From Chitinivibrio alkaliphilus ACht1 (GTDB lineage Bacteria; Fibrobacterota; Chitinivibrionia; Chitinivibrionales; Chitinivibrionaceae), in NCBI RefSeq assembly GCF_000474745.1, contig NZ_ASJR01000001.1, positions 167,729 to 231,728 of the forward strand: 64,000 nucleotides of DNA. The letters run 5' to 3'. Of the stretch, positions 26,906 to 37,141 are shown one piece after another. The stretch's first letter is position 1, and each line of letters begins with the position of its first letter. Under the pieces are notes generated by a model that was given only the letters and a program-made list of their open reading frames with translations, had not been told where the DNA came from and made no database searches. A program made the position numbers and the translations under genes.

Positions 26906-27871
26906 ATGTTCTTTAAAGAAGCCGACTCTGCGGCAGGATCTAAAAATGCTCTCATAGTACTCCTGATATTGGTGGTACTTTTTCTCTTTCGCTCTCAGAT
27001 AGCACATGGCATAAGCTCCCTTTTTGAAGGGCTTGCCACAGCAGAAGCTCGAAGAGAACGACACGAATACACCGAAACTGAGCAGGACTCACTCCTTAAA
27101 GAACATCATGGGTTCTGGGTGTTAGACACATATTCGCGGGGACATTTCTCCATGCGTGAACATCTTGAGATCAAAGAAAACGGATATATATACCGTCACG
27201 CAGAGAAAAACTATGCTCTTCCTTATGGCGACACCCTCACTATCGAGTGGATTCGTGAAGAGTTTATGACGCCGCTCTACAGAGAAGAGGATGATTCCCA
27301 TATTTTTCATATAAGCGATCTCGCCATCCTAAAAGAAGGATTTATTACCCCTGGTGATTCCTGTCTCTTTCAAAATCCCGAAGGGTTTCGCGAAGGGGTC
27401 AGTGCTCGCATAGATACGGCAACTCTCTCCTTTCAAGGACGTACATATCAACCATATGAAGGAGACTTAGGAGAATTTTTTCCCCTTGGTGCATATAACA
27501 TGATACGACGCACTCGTGATTATCCTCCCTGTCTCTCCTCTGACACTCCTGCCAACACTCTTCGAAAGGCCTTGCTGAACTCTCTGGAAAAAGCTACAGA
27601 AGACCTTGACAATAAAACACTCATGAAAGAGTATTTTATCCCCTTCCTTTTAAAATCAGAAACTCTCTCCCTTGATACCTACTTTACCGATGAGCCCTAT
27701 GTAGACCTTACCTTCTCTATTACAGCGCAAGGCGAAATTGATTCTATTTCTATAGAAGGCCCCCTCGGCAGATCTCGCCATAATCGTCTCTCCATTTTTG
27801 AGGAAATGGATTTGTGGCGCGGTCTTCCCGACGATCCCATAACCCTTTCCGTACGGTGGGAGTATCAGTAA
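26906..27871 (+). CDS. Membrane-anchored protein of unknown function
   Basis: A 321-aa protein with one N-terminal membrane segment (about 14-32, ALIVLLILVVLFLFRSQIA) and an acidic soluble region that would lie outside the cytoplasm. No family is recognised. Mixed beta-type sequence (GYIYRHAEKNYALPYGDTLT) and a C-terminal GEIDSISIEGPLGRSRHNR are visible. The start at 26906 is preferred because GGAG lies six bases upstream; an in-frame ATG four codons earlier overlaps it. The stop overlaps the bioD start (TAATG), so it is probably in the bio operon, but a role in biotin synthesis is not implied. Confidence 0.7.
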   Translation: MFFKEADSAAGSKNALIVLLILVVLFLFRSQIAHGISSLFEGLATAEARRERHEYTETEQDSLLKEHHGFWVLDTYSRGHFSMREHLEIKENGYIYRHAEKNYALPYGDTLTIEWIREEFMTPLYREEDDSHIFHISDLAILKEGFITPGDSCLFQNPEGFREGVSARIDTATLSFQGRTYQPYEGDLGEFFPLGAYNMIRRTRDYPPCLSSDTPANTLRKALLNSLEKATEDLDNKTLMKEYFIPFLLKSETLSLDTYFTDEPYVDLTFSITAQGEIDSISIEGPLGRSRHNRLSIFEEMDLWRGLPDDPITLSVRWEYQ

Positions 27872-28596
27872 TGGGGCACGCCTTTGCTATTGTTGCACCA
27901 AACACGGATACAGGTAAAACCCAGGTCGTTGCTGCCCTCTTTCATCACTTACAACGGCAAAAACGCAGTTCTGCCGTAATGAAACCAGTGCAGACCGGTG
28001 CCTCTAAAAATATAAATGGGGAGTGGCTGGCAGAAGATTTGGCTGCCTGTTATGCTCGGGCTAACCAACCAACACCACCGATTCCGGGAGATCATGTTCC
28101 CTACGTGTTTGCCCCCCCCTGTTCTCCCCATTTGGCAGCGCAAAAGGCTCAAACCCCCATTGACATCTCTTATATAGCAGAATGTTTTCAGCGTCTGCGC
28201 AGCAAATATGACATGGTACTTCTTGAAACTGCCGGAGGAATCTTATCTCCCTTGTCTGAAACAGAGACCATGGCTGACATGATAGGTGCTTTGGGGATAC
28301 CCGCAGTACTACTACTTCCCAATACTCTCGGAGCCATATCTCAAACTCTTTCAGCGGTGGAATCACTCTCCCACCGTGCAATCCCCATAGCAGGAATTAT
28401 TGTAAAGGAAGGAGATCAACAGCAAGATGCTCTCAATGTTGAAATATCCAAGGACAATATGCGCTATATACACAGTACAACAAAACTCCCCCTGCTAGGA
28501 CATATGGGATATACCCCGCGTCCCGAGGAGCTTCCTCACACCTATGCCTCTGAATGTAAGACTATTATAGAAAGATTATATGCGTATGATGACTGA
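27871..28596 (+). CDS. bioD: Dethiobiotin synthetase
   Basis: ATP-dependent closure of the ureido ring of dethiobiotin, 241 aa. The P-loop is APNTDTGKTQVVAAL, with the catalytic Lys in VMKPVQTGA. ETAGGILSPLSE holds the nucleotide/substrate loop and PNTLGAISQTLSAVE is the conserved later strand. The ATG shares a base with the preceding stop (TAATG). The end overlaps bioA by 17 bases, confirming the biotin pair. bioB and bioF are not in the window. Confidence 0.92.
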   Translation: MGHAFAIVAPNTDTGKTQVVAALFHHLQRQKRSSAVMKPVQTGASKNINGEWLAEDLAACYARANQPTPPIPGDHVPYVFAPPCSPHLAAQKAQTPIDISYIAECFQRLRSKYDMVLLETAGGILSPLSETETMADMIGALGIPAVLLLPNTLGAISQTLSAVESLSHRAIPIAGIIVKEGDQQQDALNVEISKDNMRYIHSTTKLPLLGHMGYTPRPEELPHTYASECKTIIERLYAYDD

Positions 28597-29866
28597 TAGA
28601 GAACTTCTTGCGTACGATCGTACCCATCTGTGGCACCCGTACACCTCTACAACAGCACCGCAGCCAGTGCTTCCTGTGGCAGGTGCAGAAGGCTCAACCC
28701 TTATTCTCCGTGATGGAACCCGCCTGATAGACGGCATGTCATCATGGTGGGCTGCTATACACGGATATGGCCATCCCGTACTTGATAAAGCACTTCATGA
28801 GCAGGCCGATGCCATGAGCCATGTTATGTTTGGAGGATTAACCCACGAACCGGCTGTTGAACTTGCCAAGGAGCTGGTGGAAATCACCCCACAGGGATTA
28901 GAGTGGGTGTTTTTGGCTGATTCCGGCTCCGTCTCCATGGAAGTGGCCATGAAAATGGCCGTGCAATATTGGTACGGCACGGGGCGGCCGGAAAAACACC
29001 GTTTCATATCTCTTCGTAAGGGATATCATGGAGATACTACGGGAGCAATGTCTCTTTGCGATCCTGAAACAGGTATGCACTCCCTCTTTATGGGGATTCT
29101 CCCCAAACAAATTTCCATTCCTGCTCCGGTAACTCCCTTTTCTGAGGAAACCCTCTACCAAAATGACGTAGATGCCTTAAAAAAAGCCTTTGAGACCTAT
29201 CATGGAGAATGTGCCGCCTTTGTTCTTGAACCGATTATTCAAGGCGCAGGCGGTATGAACATCTACAGTCCGGCATACCTGCGGGAAGTACGACGTCTTT
29301 GCTCAGAATATGATGTGCTCCTCATTGCCGATGAAATCGCCACGGGGTTTGGCAGAACAGGAGAGCTTTTTGCATGTAATCATGGCGGTATATCCCCTGA
29401 TATCTGCTGTGTGGGAAAAGCCCTGACGGGAGGATACCTTACCTTAGCAGCAACCCTCGCAACAGAAGAAGTGGCCCATGGGGCATGTCATCAGGGACAA
29501 CCGCTCATGCACGGACCAACCTTTATGGCAAATCCTCTCGCCTGTGCTGTGGCCAGAGCATCCCTGAACCTGCTCCGTACCGAGCCATGGAAAGAGCGCG
29601 TTATCCGTATAGAACAGCAGATGCACACACAACTTTCGAAACTTGCACTTCTTCCTTCAGTGGCTGATGTCCGATGTCTTGGAGCCATTGCGGTCATAGA
29701 AATGACCGCCCCTGTTGACCCGGTTACGATACAAGAACGGTTTGTCGCAGAAGGGGTATGGGTTCGTCCCTTTGGAACCCTGGTCTATCTCATGCCACCT
29801 TTTATTATAACTCCGGAAGAGCTTACATCTCTTTGTTCAGCTGTGGTACGAGTACTTTCTGAGTGA
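28580..29866 (+). CDS. bioA: Adenosylmethionine-8-amino-7-oxononanoate aminotransferase
   Basis: PLP aminotransferase of biotin synthesis, 428 aa, using S-adenosylmethionine as amino donor to make diaminopelargonic acid. The N-terminus LWHPYTSTTAP is BioA-specific. PLP-binding parts are DSGSVSMEVAMKMAVQYW, IADEIATGFGRTGELF and the Schiff-base Lys in CCVGKALTGGYLTLAAT. Three near ATGs (28580, 28586, 28589) are possible starts. The stop TGA overlaps the next ATG at 29866. Confidence 0.95.
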   Translation: MRMMTDRELLAYDRTHLWHPYTSTTAPQPVLPVAGAEGSTLILRDGTRLIDGMSSWWAAIHGYGHPVLDKALHEQADAMSHVMFGGLTHEPAVELAKELVEITPQGLEWVFLADSGSVSMEVAMKMAVQYWYGTGRPEKHRFISLRKGYHGDTTGAMSLCDPETGMHSLFMGILPKQISIPAPVTPFSEETLYQNDVDALKKAFETYHGECAAFVLEPIIQGAGGMNIYSPAYLREVRRLCSEYDVLLIADEIATGFGRTGELFACNHGGISPDICCVGKALTGGYLTLAATLATEEVAHGACHQGQPLMHGPTFMANPLACAVARASLNLLRTEPWKERVIRIEQQMHTQLSKLALLPSVADVRCLGAIAVIEMTAPVDPVTIQERFVAEGVWVRPFGTLVYLMPPFIITPEELTSLCSAVVRVLSE

Positions 29867-30674
29867 TGGATACTCTTTTTTTACGGTGGCAAAGCTTTTT
29901 TGGGCCCTCGCCGCCCCCGATACACTCTTGTATCTTCTACTCTGTTGTACCGTACTACTTCTGCTTCGAAAACGATACCATGCAGCTCGCTATTGCGGTC
30001 TCTTCTTAGCATTCTGTGCAACGTTTATACTCATATTCCCCCTTGGCGTATGGCTTATCGCCCCCTTGGAAAACCACCACCCCCGTCCAGCAAAACTTCC
30101 CGAACATATCGATGGGGTGATACTCCTGGGAGGAAGTGAACGTCCCGTTCATACGGAGTATCGGGGGGCACCACAGCTGAATGAAGCCGGAGAACGGCTT
30201 ATCACCTTTGCCAGCCTGGCAAACCACTACCCCCACGCACAACTCATCTACTCCGGGGGAAGTGGTTCTCTTACTCGTCAAGCCTATGGAGAATCGGAGG
30301 TTGGACGCATGGTTATGGAAAAACTCGGAGTAGACCTCAAGCGCATTCATTTTGAAAATGAGAGCAGAAACACCTATGAAAACATTCGCAACAGTGTGGA
30401 GAAACACCCGGAAATTCTCCAGGGAGAGTGGCTCTTAGTTACAAGTGCGGCACACATGGTTCGTGCTATGAAAGTATGTGCTGCCTTTAATTTCTCCCCC
30501 ACTCCTTACCCAACAGATTACCGTAGCAGTGGTGAAAATCTTGAAATTATCACCTGGAATTTTGCCCAGAATCTCTCTCTGCTTCGCCATGCGTGGCGGG
30601 AGTGGCTCGGCCTTTTTGCATACTTCCTGAGTGGAAAAACAGAAAGTTTTCTCCCTTCACGAAACCCCCTGTAG
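29866..30674 (+). CDS. YdcF/ElyC-like DUF218 membrane protein, frameshifted at a T7 tract
   Basis: DUF218 proteins act in the envelope, in some cases on lipid-carrier cycling; the exact substrate is unknown. The main frame encodes VILLGGSE, YSGGSG, RNTYENIRN and LLVTSAAHMVRAM, all hallmarks of the family, after two N-terminal membrane helices. It has only a GTG (29886) without a ribosome-binding site. An ATG at 29866 overlaps the bioA stop (TGATG) and runs into T7 (29876-29882). One extra T would give MDTLFFTVAKLFWALAAPDT, a typical YdcF N-terminus, and a 269-aa protein. Confidence 0.8.
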
Positions 30675-30774
30675 TATTTTGAATTAGAACAATTTTTACG
30701 AAGTAGTAGCATTTACAAAAATCTATGGTATAGTATGTACCATTTACTTCTTCAGGAAAAAAGGAGGCCCTCTT

Positions 30775-33288
30775 ATGGGTAAAAAACGAGCAGTAAAAAA
30801 TCTCTCTCCCAAAACAGAAAATTGGGAATTTACATCAAAGGACATGGATGCGGAAGGCATCAAGAATAGTTTTCTTAACAAGATTAAGTATAATCTCGCA
30901 AAGGACTCAGAAACAGCAACCCTCGTTGACAGTTTTAATGGGCTCTCCTTTGCAATTCGAGACCGCTTGGTTGAGCGATGGATTCAAACCCAAAAGACCT
31001 ACGCATCTGAAAACCCCAAACGGTGTTATTACCTCTCCCTGGAATTTCTCATGGGCCGTCTTTTAGGAAATAACATCTCGAACCTTGGTATTACCTATGA
31101 ATCGAAGGATGCCATGGAAAAGCTCGGTTTAAGCCTTGAGGAATTAGAAGATGAAGAGATTGATGCAGGACTGGGAAATGGTGGTCTTGGTCGTCTCGCT
31201 GCATGCTTTCTCGACTCAATGGCAACCCTTGAACTGCCTGCTATTGGCTATGGGATTCGCTATGAATATGGGATTTTTATGCAGAAAATCATTAACGGCT
31301 ATCAGCAGGAGATCCCCGAGCAATGGCTTATTAATGGTAATCCCTGGGAAATAGAGCGACCAGAATATCAATATCGGATTCGCTTTTACGGACATGCTGG
31401 CACCTATAAAGATTATGATGGCACGGAACGACGCACCCTCTACGACACAAAAGATATTATGGCTTTGGCCTACGATGTCCCCATTCCGGGATACAAAAAT
31501 AACACCGTAAACACCTTGCGTCTTTGGTCAAGTAAAGCCATTGATGAGTTTGATCTTGCCGATTTCAATCAGGGTGACTACATCGGCTCATGTGAAGATA
31601 AAATCAACAGTGAAAACATTTCCAAAGTACTCTATCCCAATGATAATAATCATAGTGGAAAAGAACTGCGTCTCAAGCAGCAATTCTTCTTCACCTCTGC
31701 ATCCCTGCAAGATATTATTCGCAGACATTTCAAAGCCAATGATTCCTTGGATAATTTTGCAGAGAAAAATGCAATACAGCTGAATGATACGCACCCAGCC
31801 ATTGCCGTGGTAGAACTCATGCGCCTCTTTGTTGATGAGTACAAACTGAAATGGGATCATGCATGGGGAATTGTCCAGAAGACCTTTGCCTACACAAACC
31901 ATACACTTCTTCCGGAAGCTCTCGAAAAGTGGTCTGTTGCCCTTATGCACAACCTACTTCCCCGCCATATGGAAATAATTTATGAGATAAACAGTCGCTT
32001 TCTTCGTCAAGTATCCTTCCGGTTTATCGGTGATGATGATCGTCTGCGTCGTATGTCTATTATTGAAGAGGGACCGGAAAAAATGGTGCGTATGGCCTAT
32101 CTTGCCATCGTTGGAAGTCATAGTGTAAACGGAGTAGCGGCACTACATACAAAGCTTTTAAAAGAGGGGCTTGTTCGTGATTTCTATGAAATGTGGCCAG
32201 AGAAATTCAATAACAAAACCAATGGTATAACCCCCCGCAGATGGCTTCACCAGGCAAACAGACCTCTCTCGGACTTTATCTCTGAAAAGATCGGTACGGA
32301 GTGGCGCAAAGATCTTTCTCAGCTGAAAAAACTTGAGCCCTTTGCAGATGATCCTGCCTTTCAGAAACAATGGATGGAGTATAAGTTTGGTGCCAAGAAG
32401 CGCCTTGCTGCGAAACTGAAAAAATGGGATAATATTGACCTCGATCCATCCATGTTTTTTGATGTGGAAATAAAACGTATTCATGAGTACAAGCGTCAAC
32501 TGCTCAAGGTGCTTCATACGATCCATCTCTATTTAAAAATTAAGGATGGGCATACCGAGGGCTTTGTACCGCAAACAATCATGATTGGCGGAAAGGCTGC
32601 TCCCGGCTATTATATGGCGAAACAAATTATAAAACTGATTAACAATGTTTCCCGTATAATAAATGAAGATCCTGATACTGATGGACTGCTTCGTCTCTAC
32701 TTTGTACCGAACTATCGTGTATCAGCCGCACAATACCTTATCCCGGCGGCAGATTTATCGCAACAGATTTCTACAGCGGGGAAAGAAGCTTCCGGTACGG
32801 GGAATATGAAGTTTGCTCTCAATGGAGCCCTTACCATAGGAACCATGGACGGTGCAAACGTTGAGATGGCTGAAGAAATTGGAGAGGAACATATGTTTAT
32901 TTTTGGACTGCGCAATGAAGATGTCCAGAAAGTTTATGAAGAAGGACATAATCCTTTTCACTATTATGAGACGTCTCCTCGCTTAAAACGGGTTATCGAC
33001 TTAATTAGTCATAACTATTTCTCTCAGGATGAGGGAGATATATTCCGTGATATTGTTAATAACCTTCTTTACGAGGACAACTTCCTCGTGACGGCTGATT
33101 TTGATGCGTACATCGATACGCAAGAGAAGGTACATGAACTCTATCGAGATAACCCTGATGAGTGGGCACGAAAATCAATACTTAATGCTGCGCGGATTGG
33201 AAAATTCTCTTCCGATCGGACAATTTCGCAGTATGCTGAAGAAATTTGGGATGTTACTCCCCTACCAGTGAAAGATGTTGAAGCGTAA
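30775..33288 (+). CDS. glgP: Glycogen phosphorylase
   Basis: PLP-dependent phosphorolysis of glycogen or starch to glucose-1-phosphate, 837 aa, full length for the long GT35 family. EFLMGRLLGNNISNLG and DAGLGNGGLGRLAACFLDS lie in the N-terminal half. The PLP-Lys region EASGTGNMKFALNGALTIGT and DGANVEMAEEIGEEH lie near residue 680. A GGAGG ribosome-binding site precedes the ATG by eight bases. A TATAGT sits about 30 bases upstream but its -35 partner is weak. It indicates a glucan storage polymer. No other glg gene is nearby. Confidence 0.97.
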   Translation: MGKKRAVKNLSPKTENWEFTSKDMDAEGIKNSFLNKIKYNLAKDSETATLVDSFNGLSFAIRDRLVERWIQTQKTYASENPKRCYYLSLEFLMGRLLGNNISNLGITYESKDAMEKLGLSLEELEDEEIDAGLGNGGLGRLAACFLDSMATLELPAIGYGIRYEYGIFMQKIINGYQQEIPEQWLINGNPWEIERPEYQYRIRFYGHAGTYKDYDGTERRTLYDTKDIMALAYDVPIPGYKNNTVNTLRLWSSKAIDEFDLADFNQGDYIGSCEDKINSENISKVLYPNDNNHSGKELRLKQQFFFTSASLQDIIRRHFKANDSLDNFAEKNAIQLNDTHPAIAVVELMRLFVDEYKLKWDHAWGIVQKTFAYTNHTLLPEALEKWSVALMHNLLPRHMEIIYEINSRFLRQVSFRFIGDDDRLRRMSIIEEGPEKMVRMAYLAIVGSHSVNGVAALHTKLLKEGLVRDFYEMWPEKFNNKTNGITPRRWLHQANRPLSDFISEKIGTEWRKDLSQLKKLEPFADDPAFQKQWMEYKFGAKKRLAAKLKKWDNIDLDPSMFFDVEIKRIHEYKRQLLKVLHTIHLYLKIKDGHTEGFVPQTIMIGGKAAPGYYMAKQIIKLINNVSRIINEDPDTDGLLRLYFVPNYRVSAAQYLIPAADLSQQISTAGKEASGTGNMKFALNGALTIGTMDGANVEMAEEIGEEHMFIFGLRNEDVQKVYEEGHNPFHYYETSPRLKRVIDLISHNYFSQDEGDIFRDIVNNLLYEDNFLVTADFDAYIDTQEKVHELYRDNPDEWARKSILNAARIGKFSSDRTISQYAEEIWDVTPLPVKDVEA

Positions 33289-33295
33289 GGAGCAC

Positions 33296-33316
33296 AGCGG
33301 GGGAGAACCCCCCGCT
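33296..33316 (+). terminator. GC-rich hairpin between glgP and the PilZ gene
   Basis: A perfect 8-bp stem AGCGGGGG/CCCCCGCT with a 5-base loop lies seven bases after the glgP stop. No T run follows (TCTCCCGATC), so it is either a weak terminator or an mRNA 3'-end stabiliser that sets glgP apart from the PilZ gene. Confidence 0.5.
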
Positions 33317-33341
33317 TCTCCCGATCAAAAGGAGTTACCAC

Positions 33342-33623
33342 ATGGATGAAAACAACACTCAAGACCGAGCCCCGCGCAAAAAGCTTGATCGTCCCGTTGA
33401 ATTTATTATTGATGCTGATGTCATTGCCGCACAGGGGCTCAATATATCAGAGACAGGTATCAGCTTTGAAACTGAAGAGCCGATCACCATTGTAATGCGC
33501 CTCAAGGATCGTGATAAAAGCGAGTACCGTGCAGAGCTTATCTGGGCGCAAAAAAATGAAGCAGGCGCCATGTCATACGGCCTTCGATTTTTAGGGAGTG
33601 AACCGGACTATACTGAGTCGTAA
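33342..33623 (+). CDS. PilZ-domain protein (probable c-di-GMP receptor)
   Basis: A 93-aa protein made of one PilZ-like domain. RAPRKKLDRPVEF resembles the N-terminal RxxxR switch, and LNISETGISFE corresponds to the (D/N)xSxxG motif that binds cyclic di-GMP. The fold continues through IVMRLKDRD and MSYGLRFLGSE. A ribosome-binding site (AAAGGAG) precedes the ATG. It ends 16 bases inside the convergent folC. Its position behind glgP may reflect shared transcription; a link to flagellar control is only a possibility. Confidence 0.8.
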   Translation: MDENNTQDRAPRKKLDRPVEFIIDADVIAAQGLNISETGISFETEEPITIVMRLKDRDKSEYRAELIWAQKNEAGAMSYGLRFLGSEPDYTES

Positions 33624-34834
33624 GGACGACGTCCTACGGCGTAATATCCTTGTTCCACCGTGTAGAATGATCCCATAACCAGAATTTTGGAGCAGTTACT
33701 AAGATACGCTGATGCATCTTGAAAGGTATCGCAACAGTGAGCACGGGGTATCTGCTGTTGTAGTAATGCCGGTGAAAGGCTGCGAGGAGTAGTAAGCCGA
33801 ATGGCTGCTATGTCTTTAAAGGTTCTTTCTACGATGGAAAGAACCCCCGTATAATCCTTGTCTTTCATCATGCCAATGATACACCCCCAGTCATTGCTGT
33901 CTGAAACGAGACGGCATACATTCTCAACCGCCTCCGGTGTATGACACGTATCAAAAAGATACTCCTTCCCTCCGTGCATAAACCGTTCTATACGTGCTGG
34001 AATATAAACATCTTGTATGCCTGTACGAATAATCTCCGAGGAAATACCTACCTGTTTCAAAGCCGGAATAATCGTTCCTAAATTCGAAGCTTGTACCTCC
34101 CCCAACAAAGGAAGCATATACTCCTCGCCATATTCATACGTAATATATTGCACTGCCCCTTCAAACCGTACATGAAGTGGCCGCATCCCCGGAATATACG
34201 TAGCTCCTATTTCGTGGGCTCGCCTTTTTCCCTGCTCATGCACAGCAGTACTATTGAGCGCACTTACCACCACGGGCACGCCCGGTTTGACGATACCCAA
34301 TTTCTCCTCGGCAATTTCTGTTAGAGTGTTTCCCAGATACTCCATATGATCCATGGAGATTGAAGTGATACAGGCAACCTCTGGGATAAGACAGTTTGTC
34401 GCATCAAGGCGTCCCCCCATACCTGTTTCAAGAACAACCCATTCACACCTATGGGCTGCAAAAAGCAGGAGGGCAAGGAGGGTTGATATTTCAAAAAAAG
34501 TTAGCTCTTCACGATCACACAGGGGCCGTACTTCTTCCCATAGAGTCATCCACTCTGTATCTGCAACAGGCGTACCATTAATACAAAAACGTTCTCGAAA
34601 ATCACAGATGTGGGGTGAAGTAAACAGCCCCGTGTGAAACCCTGCTGCCCGAAGAACCGCCGCAGCCATAGCTGAAGAGGAGCCTTTCCCGTTGGTACCG
34701 GCAATATGAATCACCCCATATCGTTTCTGAGGATCTCCCACAGCATGAAGAACTCGTTTCATTCGTTCCAACCCGGGACGTATGCCACGGCGACGACGGA
34801 GAAAGATATCTTTCAGAACAGCCTCTTTATTCAT
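33608..34834 (-). CDS. folC: Folylpolyglutamate synthase / dihydrofolate synthase
   Basis: Mur-ligase-family enzyme adding glutamate to (dihydro)folate, 408 aa. The P-loop HIAGTNGKGSSSAMAAAVL, the Omega loop with TGLFTSPHICDFRERFCING (residue-level hallmark SPH), METGMGGRLDATN and ITSISMDHMEYLGNTL are all visible. The C-terminal domain holds FDTCHTPEAVENV, where the usual DGAHNP Asn is replaced (CHTPEA). It overlaps the convergent PilZ gene by 16 bases at its 3' end. Confidence 0.92.
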   Translation of the reverse strand: MNKEAVLKDIFLRRRRGIRPGLERMKRVLHAVGDPQKRYGVIHIAGTNGKGSSSAMAAAVLRAAGFHTGLFTSPHICDFRERFCINGTPVADTEWMTLWEEVRPLCDREELTFFEISTLLALLLFAAHRCEWVVLETGMGGRLDATNCLIPEVACITSISMDHMEYLGNTLTEIAEEKLGIVKPGVPVVVSALNSTAVHEQGKRRAHEIGATYIPGMRPLHVRFEGAVQYITYEYGEEYMLPLLGEVQASNLGTIIPALKQVGISSEIIRTGIQDVYIPARIERFMHGGKEYLFDTCHTPEAVENVCRLVSDSNDWGCIIGMMKDKDYTGVLSIVERTFKDIAAIRLTTPRSLSPALLQQQIPRAHCCDTFQDASAYLSNCSKILVMGSFYTVEQGYYAVGRRPYDSV

Positions 34835-34909
34835 TTGTGGTCTTTTCCTCTTTGTTCATATCCCAACATAATATATTTTTTCACACCAATATAATACATT
34901 GGAGACGCC

Positions 34910-35779
34910 ATGCTGCCCTACATTTCCATCCTCCTTACGATTATCCTCTTTAGCACCATTGAGGTAACAGTAAAGCTTCTCCCCCATGATGCCATTGACC
35001 CCTACTTTCTTGCATCTCTCCGTTTTCTTATTCCTGGAGTTCTTATCACTGCAGGAACCCTTTCTACCTGCAAAACCATCTCCCTGCGACATTATGGCCG
35101 CTTTATACTTGCCGGAACCATCGGCATTGGTGCAACCTTCGGAGTATATCACTATCTACTAACAACCAGTGTACGTGCCGAAGAGCTTGCCCTGGTGTTC
35201 AGCTCTAACCCTCTTTTTGCAAGTATTTTTGCTGCGTGTATGCTCCGTGAAAAGCTTCCCAAGGCAGCCCTCTTTGCCATGGCCATGGCCCTTGTGGGCG
35301 TCTACATTGTGCACAACGGCTTTGCCCCGCTTACCACAGATCGCCTCTCTACAATTCTCCTTATGGTTTTCACCGCCCTTTCCTTTGGCTTTTATACCAC
35401 TCTCAGCAAAAGCCTTGTAGCACATTACGGAACTCTTGCAACCACGGGTATGACTTTTCTTATCGGCGGCCTCACCCTTCTTCCCATAAGCCAAAGTTTT
35501 CATATTACTGACCTTGGAACCACACTTCCCACTCTGGCATATCTCATTTTTGGAGCAACCTTGGCAGGGTATCTCTTTTTCTTCTACGGCCTACACCGGG
35601 TTTCAATTCATGCAGGAACTTCCCTGTTTTATGCAAAGCCAGTTTTTGCCACAATCTTTGCGACCCTCCTCCTTGAGACAGCACCGCCAAATGCCTCATT
35701 TTATGTAGGAATGCTCTGTATTTTTGCGGCCCTCACCATTCTGATAACCCCTTGGAGCCTGTATGCAGTCAAATACTAA
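34910..35779 (+). CDS. DMT-superfamily (EamA) permease
   Basis: Integral membrane protein of 289 aa with about ten helices arranged as two EamA repeats (about 5-135 and 150-282). The pattern LLTTSVRAEELALVFSSNPL and YGLHRVSIHAGTSLFYAKPV at the end of each repeat is typical of drug/metabolite exporters. The substrate cannot be told. A GGAG lies six bases before the ATG. The 3' end overlaps the next gene by 17 bases, indicating an operon with the AI-2E-type gene. Confidence 0.88.
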   Translation: MLPYISILLTIILFSTIEVTVKLLPHDAIDPYFLASLRFLIPGVLITAGTLSTCKTISLRHYGRFILAGTIGIGATFGVYHYLLTTSVRAEELALVFSSNPLFASIFAACMLREKLPKAALFAMAMALVGVYIVHNGFAPLTTDRLSTILLMVFTALSFGFYTTLSKSLVAHYGTLATTGMTFLIGGLTLLPISQSFHITDLGTTLPTLAYLIFGATLAGYLFFFYGLHRVSIHAGTSLFYAKPVFATIFATLLLETAPPNASFYVGMLCIFAALTILITPWSLYAVKY

Positions 35780-37141
35780 ACCGGTCACCGTACAAACCAT
35801 CACCTACAGCGTTATTCTAGTTGCTCTCACGGTATACCTCCTCATGATCACACGATCATTTCTTATCCCTTTAGTTATAGCAGGTATCTTGTTTTTATTT
35901 TTACGAATACCTCTCGGGGAATTGCGAAACTCCTGCAAAGAAAAGAGAGGGCCTCACTCCTTAATAAAGCCGCGACCCCCGTGGCAAATATCGCCACGAT
36001 TATTCTTCTTTCCTTTGTGATTATCGGGTTTGCCTCAATTATCAATACGAATGCCCGGGCGATTCGTCGAAATATTCCCAAATATGAACGAACCCTCCGT
36101 GAGAAGATTGATCATTTCAACCAGATTCTTGGTACAAATATTCATATCAGTACGGGCTTTGAAGAAGCCGAGGAGAGCGCTCCCTTTGTCCCCCAAAGAG
36201 ACCTTGCCTTGGATGAACCCTTCCATCGCCCTGTGCGAAGACTCTCTCAGCTTACAGAAGCGTATCAACATACCCCCGAAACGGAAGAGGACGAACAAGG
36301 CGAGGAAAATCTCCTTACCCGGCTTATGGCGCATAGCCCTGAGTGGCTTCAGGGGCATCTCCAGAACATACAAATACCGAGTTTAGTACAACTAACCTTC
36401 AGTACCATCGATCTCAGCTTTCTTCAAAGCCTCGGCGGTTTTTTCACTGACATGGCCCGATCCACCACCTTTACCTTTATCTACCTCCTTCTTCTTATAC
36501 TTGAGCGTAAGAGCCTCCGCCAAAAGCTCGAAAAATTAACACGTATTCGCGGGGCCTCGCATATGATGGATGTGGGAAATAAAATTAACCGTGATATTTT
36601 AGGCTATTTAAAAATTAAAACCCTGGCCTCCCTGCTTACTGGCCTGGTAAGCTTTGCCATTCTTACCATTTTTGGCGTTGACTTTGCCTCCTTTTGGGCA
36701 GTCCTTATTTTTACCCTCAACTACATACCAACCATCGGCTCCATCATTGCGGTTATTTTCCCCATATTACTCTCCATTGTACAATTTGATTCGCTTATCA
36801 CCGTGGCTGTTCTTGCCACAGCTCTCACATCGGTACAGCTTGCTGTGGGAAATGTTATCGAGCCACGCTTCTTGGGAAAAACCCTGAACCTCAGCCCCAT
36901 AGCAATATTCCTTTTCTTAATTATCTGGGGACAAATCTGGGGTGTGGTTGGTATGTTTTTGGCTGTTCCCATTATGGTAGTAATTAATATAGTGCTTTCA
37001 AATTTCCCCCAAACACGTGCCTTGGCGGTTATTCTTTCTGGTGACGGCACACTCACTACTACTTCTAACCTGACAATTCTCTCACCTGAAGAAGAAGAGG
37101 AGCAAACAAGAGACACACAATCCGATCCTTCCTCTTCATAA
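35763..37141 (+). CDS. AI-2E-family transporter, frameshifted near two T5 tracts
   Basis: Membrane protein of the AI-2E/PerM family, 459 aa when repaired. The first frame encodes the first helices (TYSVILVALTVYLLMITRSF, then LIPLVIAGILFLFL). The frame is lost at GTTTTTATTTTTA (35891-35903). One extra T in either run continues as TNTSRGIAKLLQRKERASLL and into the main frame, which holds the family core: LKIKTLASLLTGLVSFAILT, FTLNYIPTIGSIIAVIFP and the C-terminal GVVGMFLAVPIMVVI. A 90-residue acidic extracytoplasmic region lies between. Substrates range from autoinducer-2 to Na+ exchange, so the role is open. An acidic tail follows. Confidence 0.82.
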
